64,000 nucleotides of DNA from Prosapia bicincta. Its lineage: Eukaryota > Arthropoda > Insecta > Hemiptera > Cercopidae. Shown here piece after piece: positions 50,101 through 59,850 of this stretch. The notes under the pieces are model-generated. The model was not told the DNA's origin and searched no databases. It saw nothing but the letters and a program-made list of their open reading frames with translations. Every line of letters begins with the position of its first letter. The first letter of the stretch is position 1. The position numbers and the translations under genes are program-made. The stretch lies in contig JBAIZL010000001.1 of the NCBI GenBank assembly GCA_036971475.1, positions 283,476,925-283,540,924 on the forward strand, given 5' to 3'.

Positions 50101-52491
50101 CAAACACTGATTAAGGGAATAGTAACCCTTTTCTTTAGACGAGGCATCAAAAACCGGTCTTACTGCAGTGGTGCTGTTTTCTTTTATCACTGGTCTATGA
50201 GGTAAATAGTGACCTTCATCCCATTTGCTTATTGGGATTTCCTCAATAACACCATCTTCCAGCCAATCTGAAAACACATTGTTATATACATTATATAAAC
50301 TTTCATTTGTTAGCTTTTTCACTGAGTTTTCAAGCCTTTTTTTTGCAAGATTGAAATTTCTTGGAACTTCTGGGTGGTCTTCGGACCAAGGTAATTTGAC
50401 TTCATAACGTCCTTCTTCATTTACTCTCACAGTTTCCAAAAATTGTGTTTGAACAGAATGTTCAATTTCTTGTTTGCTTCTGGTCTGTAGTGGGTCTTTT
50501 ATACCTAAAACATCCATTTCCCACAGCTTGCATATTGAATTACTTTGTACAAACATAGAAAGTGCTGTCATAGAACTAAATTCTTTACTTTCTTGAAATT
50601 TTCCTGTCAAAACCCATCCTAAATGAGTTTCAAGGGCTATAATACCACAATCTAGAACCTCTTTTCTTCCAGTTAGAAGTTTCCCATATATGTCAGCCCC
50701 AATTAATATCTCAATTGGACTGTCTGCATCCTGAAACAATTTAATACCTCTTTCCATCAGTTCATCAGTCCATCTTCCTGGTTTCAAGGCAGGAACATAA
50801 GTACAAATATTTATTTCACTAAGTGCCTTGAAATTACAAGAATATGTTTTATCTATACTTTGTAGTCTGACTTTGTAGCATGCATGATTGCGAGGCTTAG
50901 TGACCTCTCCTCCAAACAGGCCATGTAATAATGTTTCTTCACCACAAGTGTCATATTTCATTTTTTCAACAGTCGATTTCCTTATGTATGACCTCTGGGA
51001 TCCACTGTCAAAAAGTAAACGCACATTGAGTTCTTTTGTGTCACTAACAGCCTTGACAACAAGAGTTTGCATGTAAACCTGATTGCCATTCACATTGGAC
51101 AAGGAATTCTCAAAATTGGGCTCAGCTTCTTTTTCCTCGCATTTAGGTTTAATGTTAGACCTATTAAAATTATTCTGCAACTTTGAACACATAAGTGGTA
51201 CATGTTTTCCATTACAAATAATACATTTAACAATAGCTCTGCAATGTTTACTTAAATGTCCTACTTTTGTACAAGAAAAGCAACACCTTTTGCTAGTAAG
51301 AATATTCTGCCTTTCTTCTAAAGACATGTCCCTAGCTTTAAAACAGTTTTCACTTAAATGACCACCGTCACAAAACACACACATCGATAACTTCGTCTTA
51401 TCTGTGCTTACTGTAGACGTATTTGATTTTACATTTACAAGGCCAGCTGCTGTAACATTGCTGGTAGGCCTTCTTGTATTTTTAATATGCTTATCTTTAC
51501 TTGCAAAGTCTCTTTTATATGAACTCGTAGGATTATCACCTGTTGATACTTTTGTTTTTTGTAAACCAAATCCCTGTTTAGCTAAGTTTATTCTTTCTTC
51601 TCCCTCCACTTCAATTTTCAAAAAATTCATTAGGCTATCTAGCCTACTTTTACTTTCTGACGCGGTCTCGTCCTGTTGAGAGTTAGGCCTACTTCTCTGC
51701 CAAGCTATTAATAAATCCTCCCTGAGACAAGATTCTACTAATGGGAAGAGCATAGCAGCGTACTTCTCCTTTGTTACACCTAAAGTTTCTAAACACCTTA
51801 GTTTTGACTCAATTTGATCATAAAGTGAGGAAATAGTAATTTTACTTTCACTGCTATTTAATGTTATTACAATTTTCAAGATTTCTCTTATGTAAAACTC
51901 TACTAACAGGTCATCTTTGGCAAAGCGAGATTTTAAATGTTCAATAGCCTGTTCATAACTACGTCCACATGGGGGAAAACTCTCGACAATTTCCCTAGCC
52001 TTAGTATTAGGGATAGTCGCTTGCAGGAGATACTGATACTTGTCATCAGAATCAATACAGGGGTCTTCATGGATTTTCTTAAATTGGCCCCAAAACGGCA
52101 ACCAATCACTAATATCACCACCAAACTTTTTAAACTCAAGTGTGGGTAACTTAAATTTACGTTTTTCTACATTCACACTAGTATCTGTCTTAGGCCTAGC
52201 CTTGTCAATAGCCTGTTCAACTAAATACTCAACTATTTTAAACTTGCCTGAGTATTCATCGGCAGATTCTACCTCATTTTCTAAAACTTCAGTAGATGCA
52301 TTTTCATTTAGTAAAACTTCAATAATTTCTCGGTCTAAGACCTCCAATTGATTATGTTTTTCACGTAATAGCTCTAAATTAGCTTTTAACAAAATCACAT
52401 CATCTTCATTTTTTATGGATTCTAATAATGTATTGTGTAAACGTGAAAATCCAGTTCTAAACAATTTTCTTTTCTTTTTCAGAGCATCCAT
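47158..52491 (-). CDS. BEL/Pao Gag-Pol polyprotein
   Basis: 1777 codons without a break. Order by approximate residue: Gag core with FGGDISDWLPFWGQF (DUF1759, ~110-270); three CCHC-like knuckles at ~370-430 (CVFCDGGHLSENC, CCFSCTKVGHLSKHC, CIICNGKHVPLMC, the last lacking a full spacing); aspartic protease LLFDSGSQRSYI (~493); reverse transcriptase with VIADIKKAFLQI (~822) and catalytic FYVDN (~908, the BEL/Pao variant of YxDD); RNase H HIFCDASKFAYS (~1072); integrase H2C2 zinc domain (~1375-1410), core DFAGP (~1445), YSDNGTNF (~1502) and GGWWERLI (~1547); C-terminal DUF5641-like region (~1600-1720). All catalytic Asp/Glu that I can place are present. The ATG at 52491 lies ~50 bp inside the primer-binding site. 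Likely competent for retrotransposition. Confidence 0.95.
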   Translation of the reverse strand: MDALKKKRKLFRTGFSRLHNTLLESIKNEDDVILLKANLELLREKHNQLEVLDREIIEVLLNENASTEVLENEVESADEYSGKFKIVEYLVEQAIDKARPKTDTSVNVEKRKFKLPTLEFKKFGGDISDWLPFWGQFKKIHEDPCIDSDDKYQYLLQATIPNTKAREIVESFPPCGRSYEQAIEHLKSRFAKDDLLVEFYIREILKIVITLNSSESKITISSLYDQIESKLRCLETLGVTKEKYAAMLFPLVESCLREDLLIAWQRSRPNSQQDETASESKSRLDSLMNFLKIEVEGEERINLAKQGFGLQKTKVSTGDNPTSSYKRDFASKDKHIKNTRRPTSNVTAAGLVNVKSNTSTVSTDKTKLSMCVFCDGGHLSENCFKARDMSLEERQNILTSKRCCFSCTKVGHLSKHCRAIVKCIICNGKHVPLMCSKLQNNFNRSNIKPKCEEKEAEPNFENSLSNVNGNQVYMQTLVVKAVSDTKELNVRLLFDSGSQRSYIRKSTVEKMKYDTCGEETLLHGLFGGEVTKPRNHACYKVRLQSIDKTYSCNFKALSEINICTYVPALKPGRWTDELMERGIKLFQDADSPIEILIGADIYGKLLTGRKEVLDCGIIALETHLGWVLTGKFQESKEFSSMTALSMFVQSNSICKLWEMDVLGIKDPLQTRSKQEIEHSVQTQFLETVRVNEEGRYEVKLPWSEDHPEVPRNFNLAKKRLENSVKKLTNESLYNVYNNVFSDWLEDGVIEEIPISKWDEGHYLPHRPVIKENSTTAVRPVFDASSKEKGYYSLNQCLEIGINLIEIIPALLLRFRLYKIGVIADIKKAFLQISLYEEDRDFLRFLWQNTDGSLKIFRHRRVVFGVSSSPFLLNAVINYHLQKYLVQCAEDNQFSKCTIEKLFKSFYVDNCVTGVNNERDLKQFISEAIQIFSLGKFELRGWEYTEPGLEDKTEASVLGLTWDKKEDTISVSFHKIVNLEENLVTQRVILSTAHRLFDPIGFTCPISICPKLLLQECWKDNCGWDKEVPEEIKQRFNIWFQELDQLKEMKIPRWLQGVDDVIISVSVHIFCDASKFAYSTAVFMRFELSTCIQLQLIQAKSRVAPVKKMTIPRLELMAATIGARLGSSVVQELRDENKFECNIKFFYWSDSSTVIAWIKREENWGVFVRNRVEEICSLTSRTSWRHIPGTMNPADLPSRGCSVSRLISSRWWEGPSWLKLPEDTWPSNEPEPDEELISLEKKKGPTPSLLSNNYPKDWFYYFSNDFDKIVCVFAWLLRFIHNCNPSKKEKCVSKVLSCKEIIEANNFIIRIVQQQSFEGIREPKLASLSPFMAADGIIRLKTKLTERKDLENFKFPVVLPSKHDIVDILILTIHKRSCHVGVQGLLSLLRENYWILRGRKTISNTLKKCIPCQRHNSKNVETITPPLPESRVRDAAVFEVVGIDFAGPLFLRDGSKVWICIFTCAVYRAVHLELVKFLSVEAFIDTLRRFIARRGRPSIIYSDNGTNFTGTEKAFKILDWNAILKYSSCQQIDWRFNPPSAAWWGGWWERLIRLMKQLLRKTLGKTSLDYEEMETILCDCESIMNSRPLTYLSETSSDLTAITPNMFLHDLKEIGVPDCDHVNTKSLNKRVRYRQHLREALRKRFRIEYLGQLALKSKKNGRQLKVGELVLIEVENKKRIDWPIGLIEKTIISRDGVCRLVQLKTAFGSLLRPIQRLYPLEMQEETIQEQLKEKIKPKVTKTNEHELHLEEDNVTKENKIVTYSRSGRQIKLPQKFVD

Positions 52492-52542
52492 TATAAAATA
52501 CTTACTAATGGATCATAGATTTTAACTGTAACCAAATTATTA

Positions 52543-52559
52543 TCCTGTCACGGTCGCCA
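52543..52559 (-). other. BEL/Pao primer-binding site
   Basis: The minus strand reads TGGCGACCGTGACAGGA two bases after the 5' LTR. It is complementary to a tRNA 3' end of the form TCCTGTCACGGTCG plus CCA, which fits an arthropod tRNA-Arg as I recall it. Confidence 0.8.
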
Positions 52560-52561
52560 TA

Positions 52562-52962
52562 TGTTATTTCTATAAACTTTTGACACTGCCGCTACAGGCG
52601 GAACACTCGTCATATTTATATTTATGTTACAGTTGTTATTTCTATAAACTTTTGACACTGCCGCTACAGGCGGAACACTCGTCATATTTATATTTATGTT
52701 ACAGTTGTTATTTCTATAAACTTTTGACACTGCCGCTACAGGCGGAACACTCGTCATATTTATATAATTATGCTGGTAATAAACTTATTTCATATTTAAA
52801 CACTATTTATTACTTCACATCTTTCTTAAAACAAAACTCTAAACAAAGAACTGAGAAAAAACTAAAACAATTACAAATCATCTGTTAATTTATATAATGT
52901 TCTTTTTCTTTTTTTTTCCATAGAGGATTGTCATAGAGTATTATATTATTGCATTCACAACA
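52562..52962 (-). repeat. BEL/Pao 5' LTR
   Basis: 401 bp, matching the 3' LTR including the three 72-bp repeats (starts 52562, 52634 and 52706) and the same 102-codon antisense frame. Confidence 0.95.
52887..52897 (-). promoter_or_regulatory. TATA-like box in BEL/Pao 5' LTR
   Basis: The minus strand reads ATTATATAAATT about 70 bp inside the 5' LTR, the usual region for U3 promoter elements; the only such match in the non-repeat part of the LTR. Confidence 0.4.
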
Positions 52963-53099
52963 AATCTTATACTCTTTATAAAGCAATGAATTAGCATTAG
53001 AGCATAAATCCTCAGTTAAGTTTTCATTACCAAAAAATGTAAATGATGTCCATATGACGTTATCATCATTATTTTTTTAAATTAAATATGTTGTTTTTC

Positions 53100-53641
53100 T
53101 AAAATATTATAATTACGTTTATCGACAGTTTTCTTTTTATAGCCATTCTCAATTGCAATTTGAATAAAAAAATATCACAAAATTGTTTAAAGGTATCAAT
53201 ATCAAATTCGCATATAATACTAATAATAAATTAGTAAATATTATAAATAATAATAATAAAATTATTATTATGCATGAAAAAAACGGTGTATATAAATTGG
53301 AATGTGTTTATTGTAATAAAGTTTATATAAGACAAACTAAGAAAAAACTTAAAGATAGATATAAAGAGCATATCAATGCATATAAAAAGCCAGAAATTTA
53401 TAAATCGAATTTTGCTAATCATTGCATTAATAATAATCACATATTTCCTAATATAGATAATATGATACTTATAAAAGAAATTAACAAAAGCCTAAGAATG
53501 GATATTTATGAGGCTTTAGAAATACATAAATATAATACTCATAATAAGTTGATAAATGAACAAATTAAAATAAAATCTAAATTCTATACTATATTCGGTG
53601 TAATGTTAGGGCAGCAAAGTAATAGTTTGACAACATTGTAA
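53100..53641 (+). pseudogene. Penelope-like element remnant with GIY-YIG endonuclease
   Basis: The 152-codon frame from 53183 reads FKGINIKFAYNT (the linker found after the PLE reverse transcriptase), then NGVYKLECVYCNKVYIRQT (residues 34-52) and KDRYKEHI, with EALEIHKYN near the end. This is the GIY-YIG endonuclease of Penelope-like elements: first Tyr, second Tyr, catalytic Arg and the C-x2-C/H pattern of animal PLEs are present, and the candidate catalytic Glu is EALE. The YIG Gly is replaced by Arg (YIR). Upstream similarity continues to ~53100 but with stops, and the reverse transcriptase is missing. It starts within ~140 bp of the BEL/Pao target site, and a hammerhead-like motif lies 67 bp after the stop. 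Confidence 0.75.
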
Positions 53642-53707
53642 TCAATTTGGCAACGCTGTTTGTTGTGATCTAGTTTCCAAATGTATGATTTATTTTAAGT
53701 CTTTAGT

Positions 53708-53752
53708 ATTCCTGATGATGTTGGTAATGTTTGCCAACGAAAAGCTTTGAAT
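53708..53752 (+). ncRNA. Hammerhead-ribozyme-like motif after GIY-YIG remnant, locus F
   Basis: In order: stem I ATTC (53708-53711), core CTGATGA (53712-53718), extra T, stem II GTTGG / CCAAC with loop TAATGTTTG, core GAA (53739-53741), stem III AA, loop GC, TT, cleavage-position T (53748), stem I GAAT (53749-53752) complementary to ATTC. Its position downstream of a PLE endonuclease agrees with published reports of hammerheads in PLE pseudo-LTRs. Confidence 0.65.
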
Positions 53753-53787
53753 TGTATATTCAATAAATAAATGATTCTTGTATTTGT

Positions 53788-53845
<58 letters not shown>

Positions 53846-53930
53846 GTGTGGGGTGTGTGTATATGTATGTGTGTGTGTGTGTTTGTATTTGTGTGTGTGT
53901 GTGTGTGCGTGTGTGTGTTTATGTCGATCA
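53753..53930. repeat. PLE 3' tail with (TA)n and (TG)n
   Basis: ATTCAATAAATAAATG and ATTCTTGTATTTGTTTTTTA lead into (TA)n (~53794-53840) and then an interrupted (TG)n to ~53920. The same tail word precedes TA arrays at 6.4 and 59.1 kb. Confidence 0.75.
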
Positions 53931-55508
53931 TTTGAAACTCTTAATTAATGTTAAGCATTCACTGAAATTTCTACATAGTTCATACGTAGGAACGACTATA
54001 GATACAATGAGACACGTGCAAGTATGTACAAAGTTGACTAAGCTAAAATGTAGTCTACATAGACTCTACTTTCCATATTATCGTAATACGGAAAATCTAG
54101 TTAGTATATTTGAAGTACATGAAAGCAAATAGCATTCAAAGCATTTTGTTTTAAAACATGTACTGTTCTCATCTTTCACCGGTTGAACATCTTTTTAATA
54201 TGAAAAATATGTTTTCAAAAGTGTTTTATTAATGATAGTGACTCCAAGTCTTTGTAGAATAAAATCGTCTTGCAAACAGTGCTGCCTCGAGCCCATGCAC
54301 GATGTCGCCGATATTCATACAGCATGACTACGCATGTAATCAGAGCCCACGACAGCAGCTGTCCGCCAGAACTGTTGCGTAACGCCATTACGACTTTGAA
54401 CAGCTTACTTTCAAAATATATCAACTTCCGTATTTTCAGCTAAGTGTTTCCGGTCTCAGACACAGAAGTTACTCTTTCTACGCACTAATAGTCTGAAATT
54501 GCAATTTCCCTACGCCAATGAAAAGACCTTCATTATATTCGTGGATTGAATCTTTCACATATTAAAAAAGGAGTTATTCATGTTTTTCCTAATATTTATC
54601 AAGGAAACGTAAAAAACCAATTTGAAAAATAATATTATTGCACAATATTAGTAGTTGGAGTTTACGATTCATCCCTAAAATACTTATGATATAATTATGT
54701 TTTGAGTTAACATTTCAACCAAACATTTTTTTGAATGAAACACCATTCATCACCTTTCCTATATTATAACTTAAGGAAAAATATGTTTCAAAAATTATGA
54801 ATATTACCAATATTGTTATTTATTCCAGTGGTTGTGCTCATAAAATTATTTGAAAGTACCTCTTGATACAACAACCCTTGGATACAAACGTGTTGGAAAA
54901 GAAATAAATCCAGTTTTGTAGTCAATCAGAATTGTTAGTTACTGTTTTGCAAGTAATGTATGTGATTTTATGTAAATGCGTAACGAAAAGTTTCTTGCAG
55001 CTCTAAGAACAAAATAGAGAATGTTATTCAGATAGTTTGATGCATATTTAAAAACCTGGTAATAAATATCAATAATTAAAAAATGTTATAACATTATAAA
55101 AATATTAAAAAAGGAATAAACTTTATAGAGTTTTTTTATACTCGATTTTACGTGTGTATATATATATATACAAAGACAAAACTGAGCTTCAGTTACATTA
55201 CAAAATATGTCAACCGTTGAACACGCAAGGTTTTTAACTTTCTATAAAAACCTCTTTTAGTATTCTACTACAAGCAGCATTTCTAAAACTTTTAATTAGA
55301 AAAAAATACTACAATTAAAAAATGTTTATCACAATACTACGAGTAATTATTAATATAACCTCTAGATTGAGACCTCTGTTTGCACTCATGATTTTTAGAT
55401 ATGCCAAAAGATTATCGTGTGAAAGGTTCAAATCGATCTATAAATAATTACCGGAGATATTATGAGTTAAACAAAACGTTCGATAATAATGCATATCCCT
55501 ATAAAACT
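53931..55508. other. Intergenic region, one weak exon candidate
   Basis: At 54215-54424 (minus) a GC-richer frame includes MALRNSSGGQLLSWALITCV followed by a basic stretch, like a signal peptide or membrane anchor start; no good splice donor follows. The rest is AT-rich with no gene seen. Confidence 0.35.
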
Positions 55509-55517
55509 CATTTTTAT

Positions 55518-55722
55518 TCATAAATATTACACACAACCTCCAACCACTCTTTTTATTTTAGTCTTATATTCAATAATCATGCATGTATTGTCATGTCTCT
55601 GAGGATGGTTACTTTGTTACCGAAATGTACATAACACTGGAATAAAAATATTTGTGGTTAGAGGTTGTGTGTATTATATATTAATATTAAACCGCAGCAA
55701 ATTGTTCCAAGTAATTAGTAGC
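55518..55722 (+). mobile_element. ORF-less inverted-repeat unit (PLE-like), locus G
   Basis: Flanked by the direct 9-mer CATTTTTAT (55509-55517, 55723-55731). Inverted arms (~55520-55560 and ~55638-55680) share TACACACAACCTC and AACCAC. A plus-strand hammerhead-like motif precedes the right arm and a ~42-nt tail follows it. Layout as at loci A, C and H. Confidence 0.6.
55593..55637 (+). ncRNA. Hammerhead-ribozyme-like motif, locus G
   Basis: Core CTGAGGA (55599-55605), extra T, stem II GGTTAC / GTTACC with loop TTT (one mismatch pair), core GAA (55622-55624), stem III ATG, loop TA, CAT, cleavage-position A (55633), then ACAC, which pairs partly with upstream GTCT (three of four). Weaker stem I than loci C, E and F. 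Confidence 0.45.
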
Positions 55723-55731
55723 CATTTTTAT

Positions 55732-56084
55732 GATTTTATCAAAAGTTTAAATCTTTGTTAAAAATCAAATGAAACCTATATCCTTTCCTCAAAAATATAA
55801 GCTAGGGCACGATCAATATATTTTTAAAATTTAGTTACCATTTACATAGTAATTCACAAGAATCTTATTTGATTGGTTACAGAACTGGTTTAAAAAAAAA
55901 GATAAACCTATTGTAGTTTTTTGTAGTCAAACATGATTTCCCCAGCTTAGTCAACCAATGTGACTGCTGTTTCCTATTCTAAGAAGGGTTGTAAAGGATT
56001 GGTAAAATAGATAGGGTTAGGGTAAGGTTATACAAATAGTATATGGAAAGAGATTGCATTATAGAAAATAAGGATAAATACTTG
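55732..56084. other. AT-rich spacer
   Basis: Nothing recognised. Confidence 0.5.
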
Positions 56085-56930
56085 AGGTGACCTACTCTCT
56101 GTCGGGGTCATTATGCCGTTACTCCCCGTTGTAAGAAGAGGGTTAAGTAAAGGACAATATTATTAGGTAGAGGACAAAATGTAGGGGAGATTATAGAATC
56201 ACGTAAACTGGTCGGATACATGAGCAGACATACTCTCTGTAAGGGTCAGTTTGCCGTTACATCTCTCTGTAAAAAGAGGTTATTGGAGTAAGGGTTATTG
56301 GAATTAGTTATGGCTAAGTAAAGCACACATTGTCGGGGAGATTATAGCCCCGTGTGACCCGGTCGGGTACATGCAGTAGACCTACTCTGTGTCGACGCCA
56401 TTAAGCCGTTACACCTCCTTTTAAGAAGCGGTTTAAGTAAGAATTAGTAGAGCTAGTTAGGACTGTGTAAGGCTCGTAAAGTAGGGGATGATGTAGTGGA
56501 CTAGTCCTGTAAAACTGGTCACACGTAAACTGACGTGTGACCTCCAAGGGAGAGCATAGGCAGGGGGAATGGCAAAAGACAGTGCCAAAGACATTATAAT
56601 ATTAGATATAGTTTTTAAATTACAATAATATAGATTTGACAAGCCTAAAAGTTTAAATAAAATTTTTTTATTTGATTTGTCATACAAATTAGATCATTTA
56701 CGTAAAGTTTTGAACAAATCTACTTTATACAGTAGACCTTTATAACGGTAGACCAGGTATTCTGAACAGATATACCTGAAGCAGTCCTACTCTTTCTAAG
56801 GGACCATTATGCTGTTGCAACCTCTCGTAAGAAAATGTTCAAGTATAGTAATAGTAATAATTAGGTCTAAAGAAAGGAAGTGATGGGGGAGATTATACAA
56901 CCCTTGGGCACTAGCTTGGGCTGTCCAGAT
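56085..56930. repeat. Degenerate ~150-bp tandem repeat, about four copies
   Basis: Copies start near 56090, 56229, 56380 and (displaced by unrelated AT-rich DNA) 56785. Shared words: CCTACTCTCTGTCGGGGTCA, TATGCCGTTAC or TAAGCCGTTAC, GTAAGAAGAG, and GGGGAGATTATA followed by a GACC-GGTC-like block. Identity between copies is low, indicating an old array. No coding capacity is apparent. Confidence 0.65.
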
Positions 56931-57925
56931 TTTGCGCCGTGTAGCTTCTGTCCATGGTCTTCTTTCTTCAGTTCTTTCATTGTCACGCGTCACCGCGAAT
57001 TTAATTTTTAAAATTTTACAGTTCCCATTCCTGTTTTTCTAAATGAGTTTTCCTGACTTTATTTACGATTTTAAAACAGTTTCTTGATAACTTGATGTTT
57101 ACTTTTTTATGGTTTTTCACTTTTAACAGTTTTAAAATTTATTTTTTCGAATTTTGTTGTTAACATCTTCTAAAAAAACAACTTACGGTTTATAAACTTT
57201 AAAACCCTTCGTTTTCAGATCTGTTGAAACACACTCCTTATATCTCACCTGTTATCCCTTGTCCAATCAATATAGGACTACTTGTTAAAAAGTGACATAA
57301 CAAGTCAATCATTTGACTCCCTCTCTTAAAATTGCGTGATCACTGACGTCATAGCTTCCTGTTGTTGGTAGCTTCCCAATTTTAGTGCACAATTTTATAT
57401 TTGGTCATAACGTTTTAAACTTTGGATTTAGGCGATTTTCTTATTCTTGATGTTCTTTATAATTTTTCTTTCTGCCCATTTTCAAATGTTTATGAACATT
57501 ATATGTGAATTTTGACTTTTCTTCTATTTTTCTTAGTCGGTTTCTGACTCGTTCATATGAATGAAAAAACTCCCCCTTAAAATGGTTTTACTTTATACTG
57601 TTCCTAACATTGTAGTTATATTTATATTTACCATTGGAAAGTAAAATTTTTTTAAAATTTAAAATGTCCATTGTAAGGCTTAAATTCACAATTTAAGAAC
57701 GTTACAACGTGTATTGTAAATAATTATTTAACAAAATAAATGTTCTGAATTTTAATTATTTAATAGGGTATTTTATTGATATGTAAGTTAAAATTTATAA
57801 AATGGGTAACCAGAAATTGCTCTTTTTTTAAAAAGAAAAAAAACAAAAATTAATCATTGTTTTCATTTAAAAATACAATGATAATCCTTATTTCACCATT
57901 TGTATTTGTAAAACACTATAAACTT
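56931..57925. other. Non-coding region
   Basis: No gene recognised. Confidence 0.5.
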
Positions 57926-58530
57926 ACAGGGGAGGCGGAGAGGACAGTCCGATTAGTCGAGAAGTACAGGATAAAGAGGAATCGAAGAGTCCTGGGAACT
58001 GGCAAAGAAATGGCTCCAGGGAGTTTGATAGGACAGGAGTCTCGGGAGCTGGTGAGTAGAGCATTCCAAAGAGCTGGATACGACACCAATCCGGGAAGCC
58101 GGAGAGGACAGGAGTGCGGGGAAGCTGTGAGGAAATGATTTCGAGAAGACGGAGAGAACAGGAGTCAGGTTAGCTATAGTTTACATGATTGCAGGCAGCC
58201 GGGTAGAACAGGTGGCCGGAGAACCGGTGAGGAAATGATTCCGTGGAGCCTGATAGGAAAGGAGCCCCAGGAGCCGGTAAGGACAGCATTCCAGAGAGCC
58301 GGAGAGAACAGCAATCCGGGAAGCAGGAGAGGACAGGAGTCCGGAGATCCGAATAGAATAAGGGTCCGGGGAACCATTGAGGAACTGATTTCGAGGAGCC
58401 GGAGAAAGCAGTCAGGTTTTAGGAGCCAGGAGAGGAAAAGGCCAAAGTTCGTAGAGGGGGAAAGAAGTCTAACCTTTGGAACCGGAGATGAGAGGATAAA
58501 AGAAAAGCATGAACTCACATCATCAAAGCT
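57926..58530. repeat. Purine-rich degenerate minisatellite
   Basis: Many imperfect copies of a unit built from GGAGCCGGAGAGGACAGGAG and (G)AAATGATTCCGGGAAGC-like segments, spaced roughly 30-45 bp. Markedly G-rich on the plus strand and A/T-poor against its surroundings. Frames of ~90-120 codons stay open on both strands, but they consist only of repeat translation and are not called as genes. Confidence 0.75.
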
Positions 58531-59036
58531 ACTCAATTCAAAATAACTAATAGTTATTTAGTTAGTACAAATTCAATTTTTGTAAAATTAAATTAAAACA
58601 AAACAAGGAAATCAGAAAACGGATATTAAAACTACATTTATTCAATTACAATTCATAACACTGTAACCTCAAGCCGAGAGATAAATACAGATAAAAACTG
58701 ACATGTGTTAATTTGTAAATATATAATCTGTTTGTTTTACCAAAACAACTAGCTTTCAGTCATCAAACTCTATATTTGAAAATATAAATTAGTAGTCATT
58801 GTTTAAGTAAATTAAAAATTAATATATCTATTCATGAGTTTATGTTTGTTAAATTCAGAAAAATCATTTAATAATTTATTTGTTTAAAATACAGGTTTAG
58901 CGCCAAAATACATTTATTTAATAATAATTTGTGTTAAAAAAATTAAATTAATATTTTACCTAGAGAAGCAAGGTTATGTTTAGGTTAGCGAATAATACGA
59001 GCTGTGATATATTTTGTTGCCCAACGTGGGGCTTTG

Positions 59037-59039
<3 letters not shown>
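58531..59039. other. AT-rich spacer
   Basis: Nothing recognised. Confidence 0.5.
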
Positions 59040-59040
<1 letters not shown>

Positions 59041-59099
<59 letters not shown>

Positions 59100-59220
59100 G
59101 GCAAAATACAAATACAAGAATAATTTCTAGAATTGTACATTCAATAAATTATTCTTGTATTTGTATTTTGTATTATTTCTTTATTAATACACAATAATAC
59201 ATATTATAATATATATATAT
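59041..59220. repeat. (TA)n run and PLE-tail hairpin
   Basis: (TA)n at 59041-59094, then CAAATACAAGAATAATTT facing AAATTATTCTTGTATTTG with GAATTGTACATTCAA between, i.e. two inverted PLE-type tails, then TTCTTTATTAATACACAATA as at 6.4 kb. Confidence 0.7.
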
Positions 59221-59413
59221 ATATATGAAGTTAATATATTACTATGTAAGTAATTTTATCCACCATTAAGTGCAATAATTTTACCTTGAGTGATTGAGTA
59301 TCACTCAAGGTAAAATTATTGCACTTAATGGTGGATAAAATTACTTACATAGTAATATATTAACTTCATAAAGTCAGTGCAACGGAAAAACAATGGATAA
59401 CGTTAAATATCAA

Positions 59414-59467
<54 letters not shown>

Positions 59468-59614
59468 TTGATATTTTACGTTATCCATTGTTTTTCCGTT
59501 GCACTGACTTTATGAAGTTAATATATTACTATTGTAAGTAATTTTATCCACCATTAAGGTAAAATTATTGCACTTAATGGTGGATAAAATTACTTACAAT
59601 AGTAATATATTAAC

Positions 59615-59665
<51 letters not shown>
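59221..59665. repeat. Nested palindromes of the 8.1-kb hairpin family
   Basis: Three head-to-head half-units. Arms 59226-59297 and 59302-59372 form an almost perfect ~70-bp hairpin with a four-base loop around TGAG. Next, GTGCAACGGAAAAACAATGG and ATATCAAGAATATAT face their inverse across a (TA)n run at 59418-59464. Then a third hairpin (59512-59562 against 59568-59618) ends in another (TA)n run. The family is not recognised; no ORF. Confidence 0.85.
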
Positions 59666-59666
<1 letters not shown>

Positions 59667-59742
59667 TATTAAATATGGTGATATGTTTTCTTGTAATATA
59701 GTTATTAAATTAAAAATATTTCAAAAACAAGACTAATTTTAA

Positions 59743-59800
<58 letters not shown>

Positions 59801-59850
59801 TTAAAAGTATTCTTGTTTTTGAAATATTTTTAATTTATTAATTATATATA
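59666..59850. repeat. Inverted repeat around (TA)n
   Basis: AAAAATATTTCAAAAACAAG at ~59713-59732 faces TTTTTGAAATATTTTTAATT at ~59815-59834 across a (TA)n run (59747-59797). Confidence 0.8.

Larger units (their letters stand above)
46694..52962 (-). mobile_element. BEL/Pao LTR retrotransposon, full length
   Basis: A 6269-bp element with 401-bp LTRs (46694-47094 and 52562-52962), both TG...CA, that read the same over their whole compared length. The 5-bp target duplication AATCT (46689-46693, 52963-52967) is the length expected for BEL/Pao. Transcription runs on the minus strand. A primer-binding site, polypurine tract and uninterrupted 1777-codon polyprotein are all in place. Identical LTRs plus an intact ORF imply a recent insertion. 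No envelope-like ORF is present. Confidence 0.95.

Noticed and set aside
47267..52351. Many plus-strand frames of 60-110 codons
   Set aside because: Antisense shadows of the BEL/Pao polyprotein.
57857..58546. Frames of 93-120 codons on both strands
   Set aside because: Consist of minisatellite unit translation; openness on both strands follows from the purine-rich unit.
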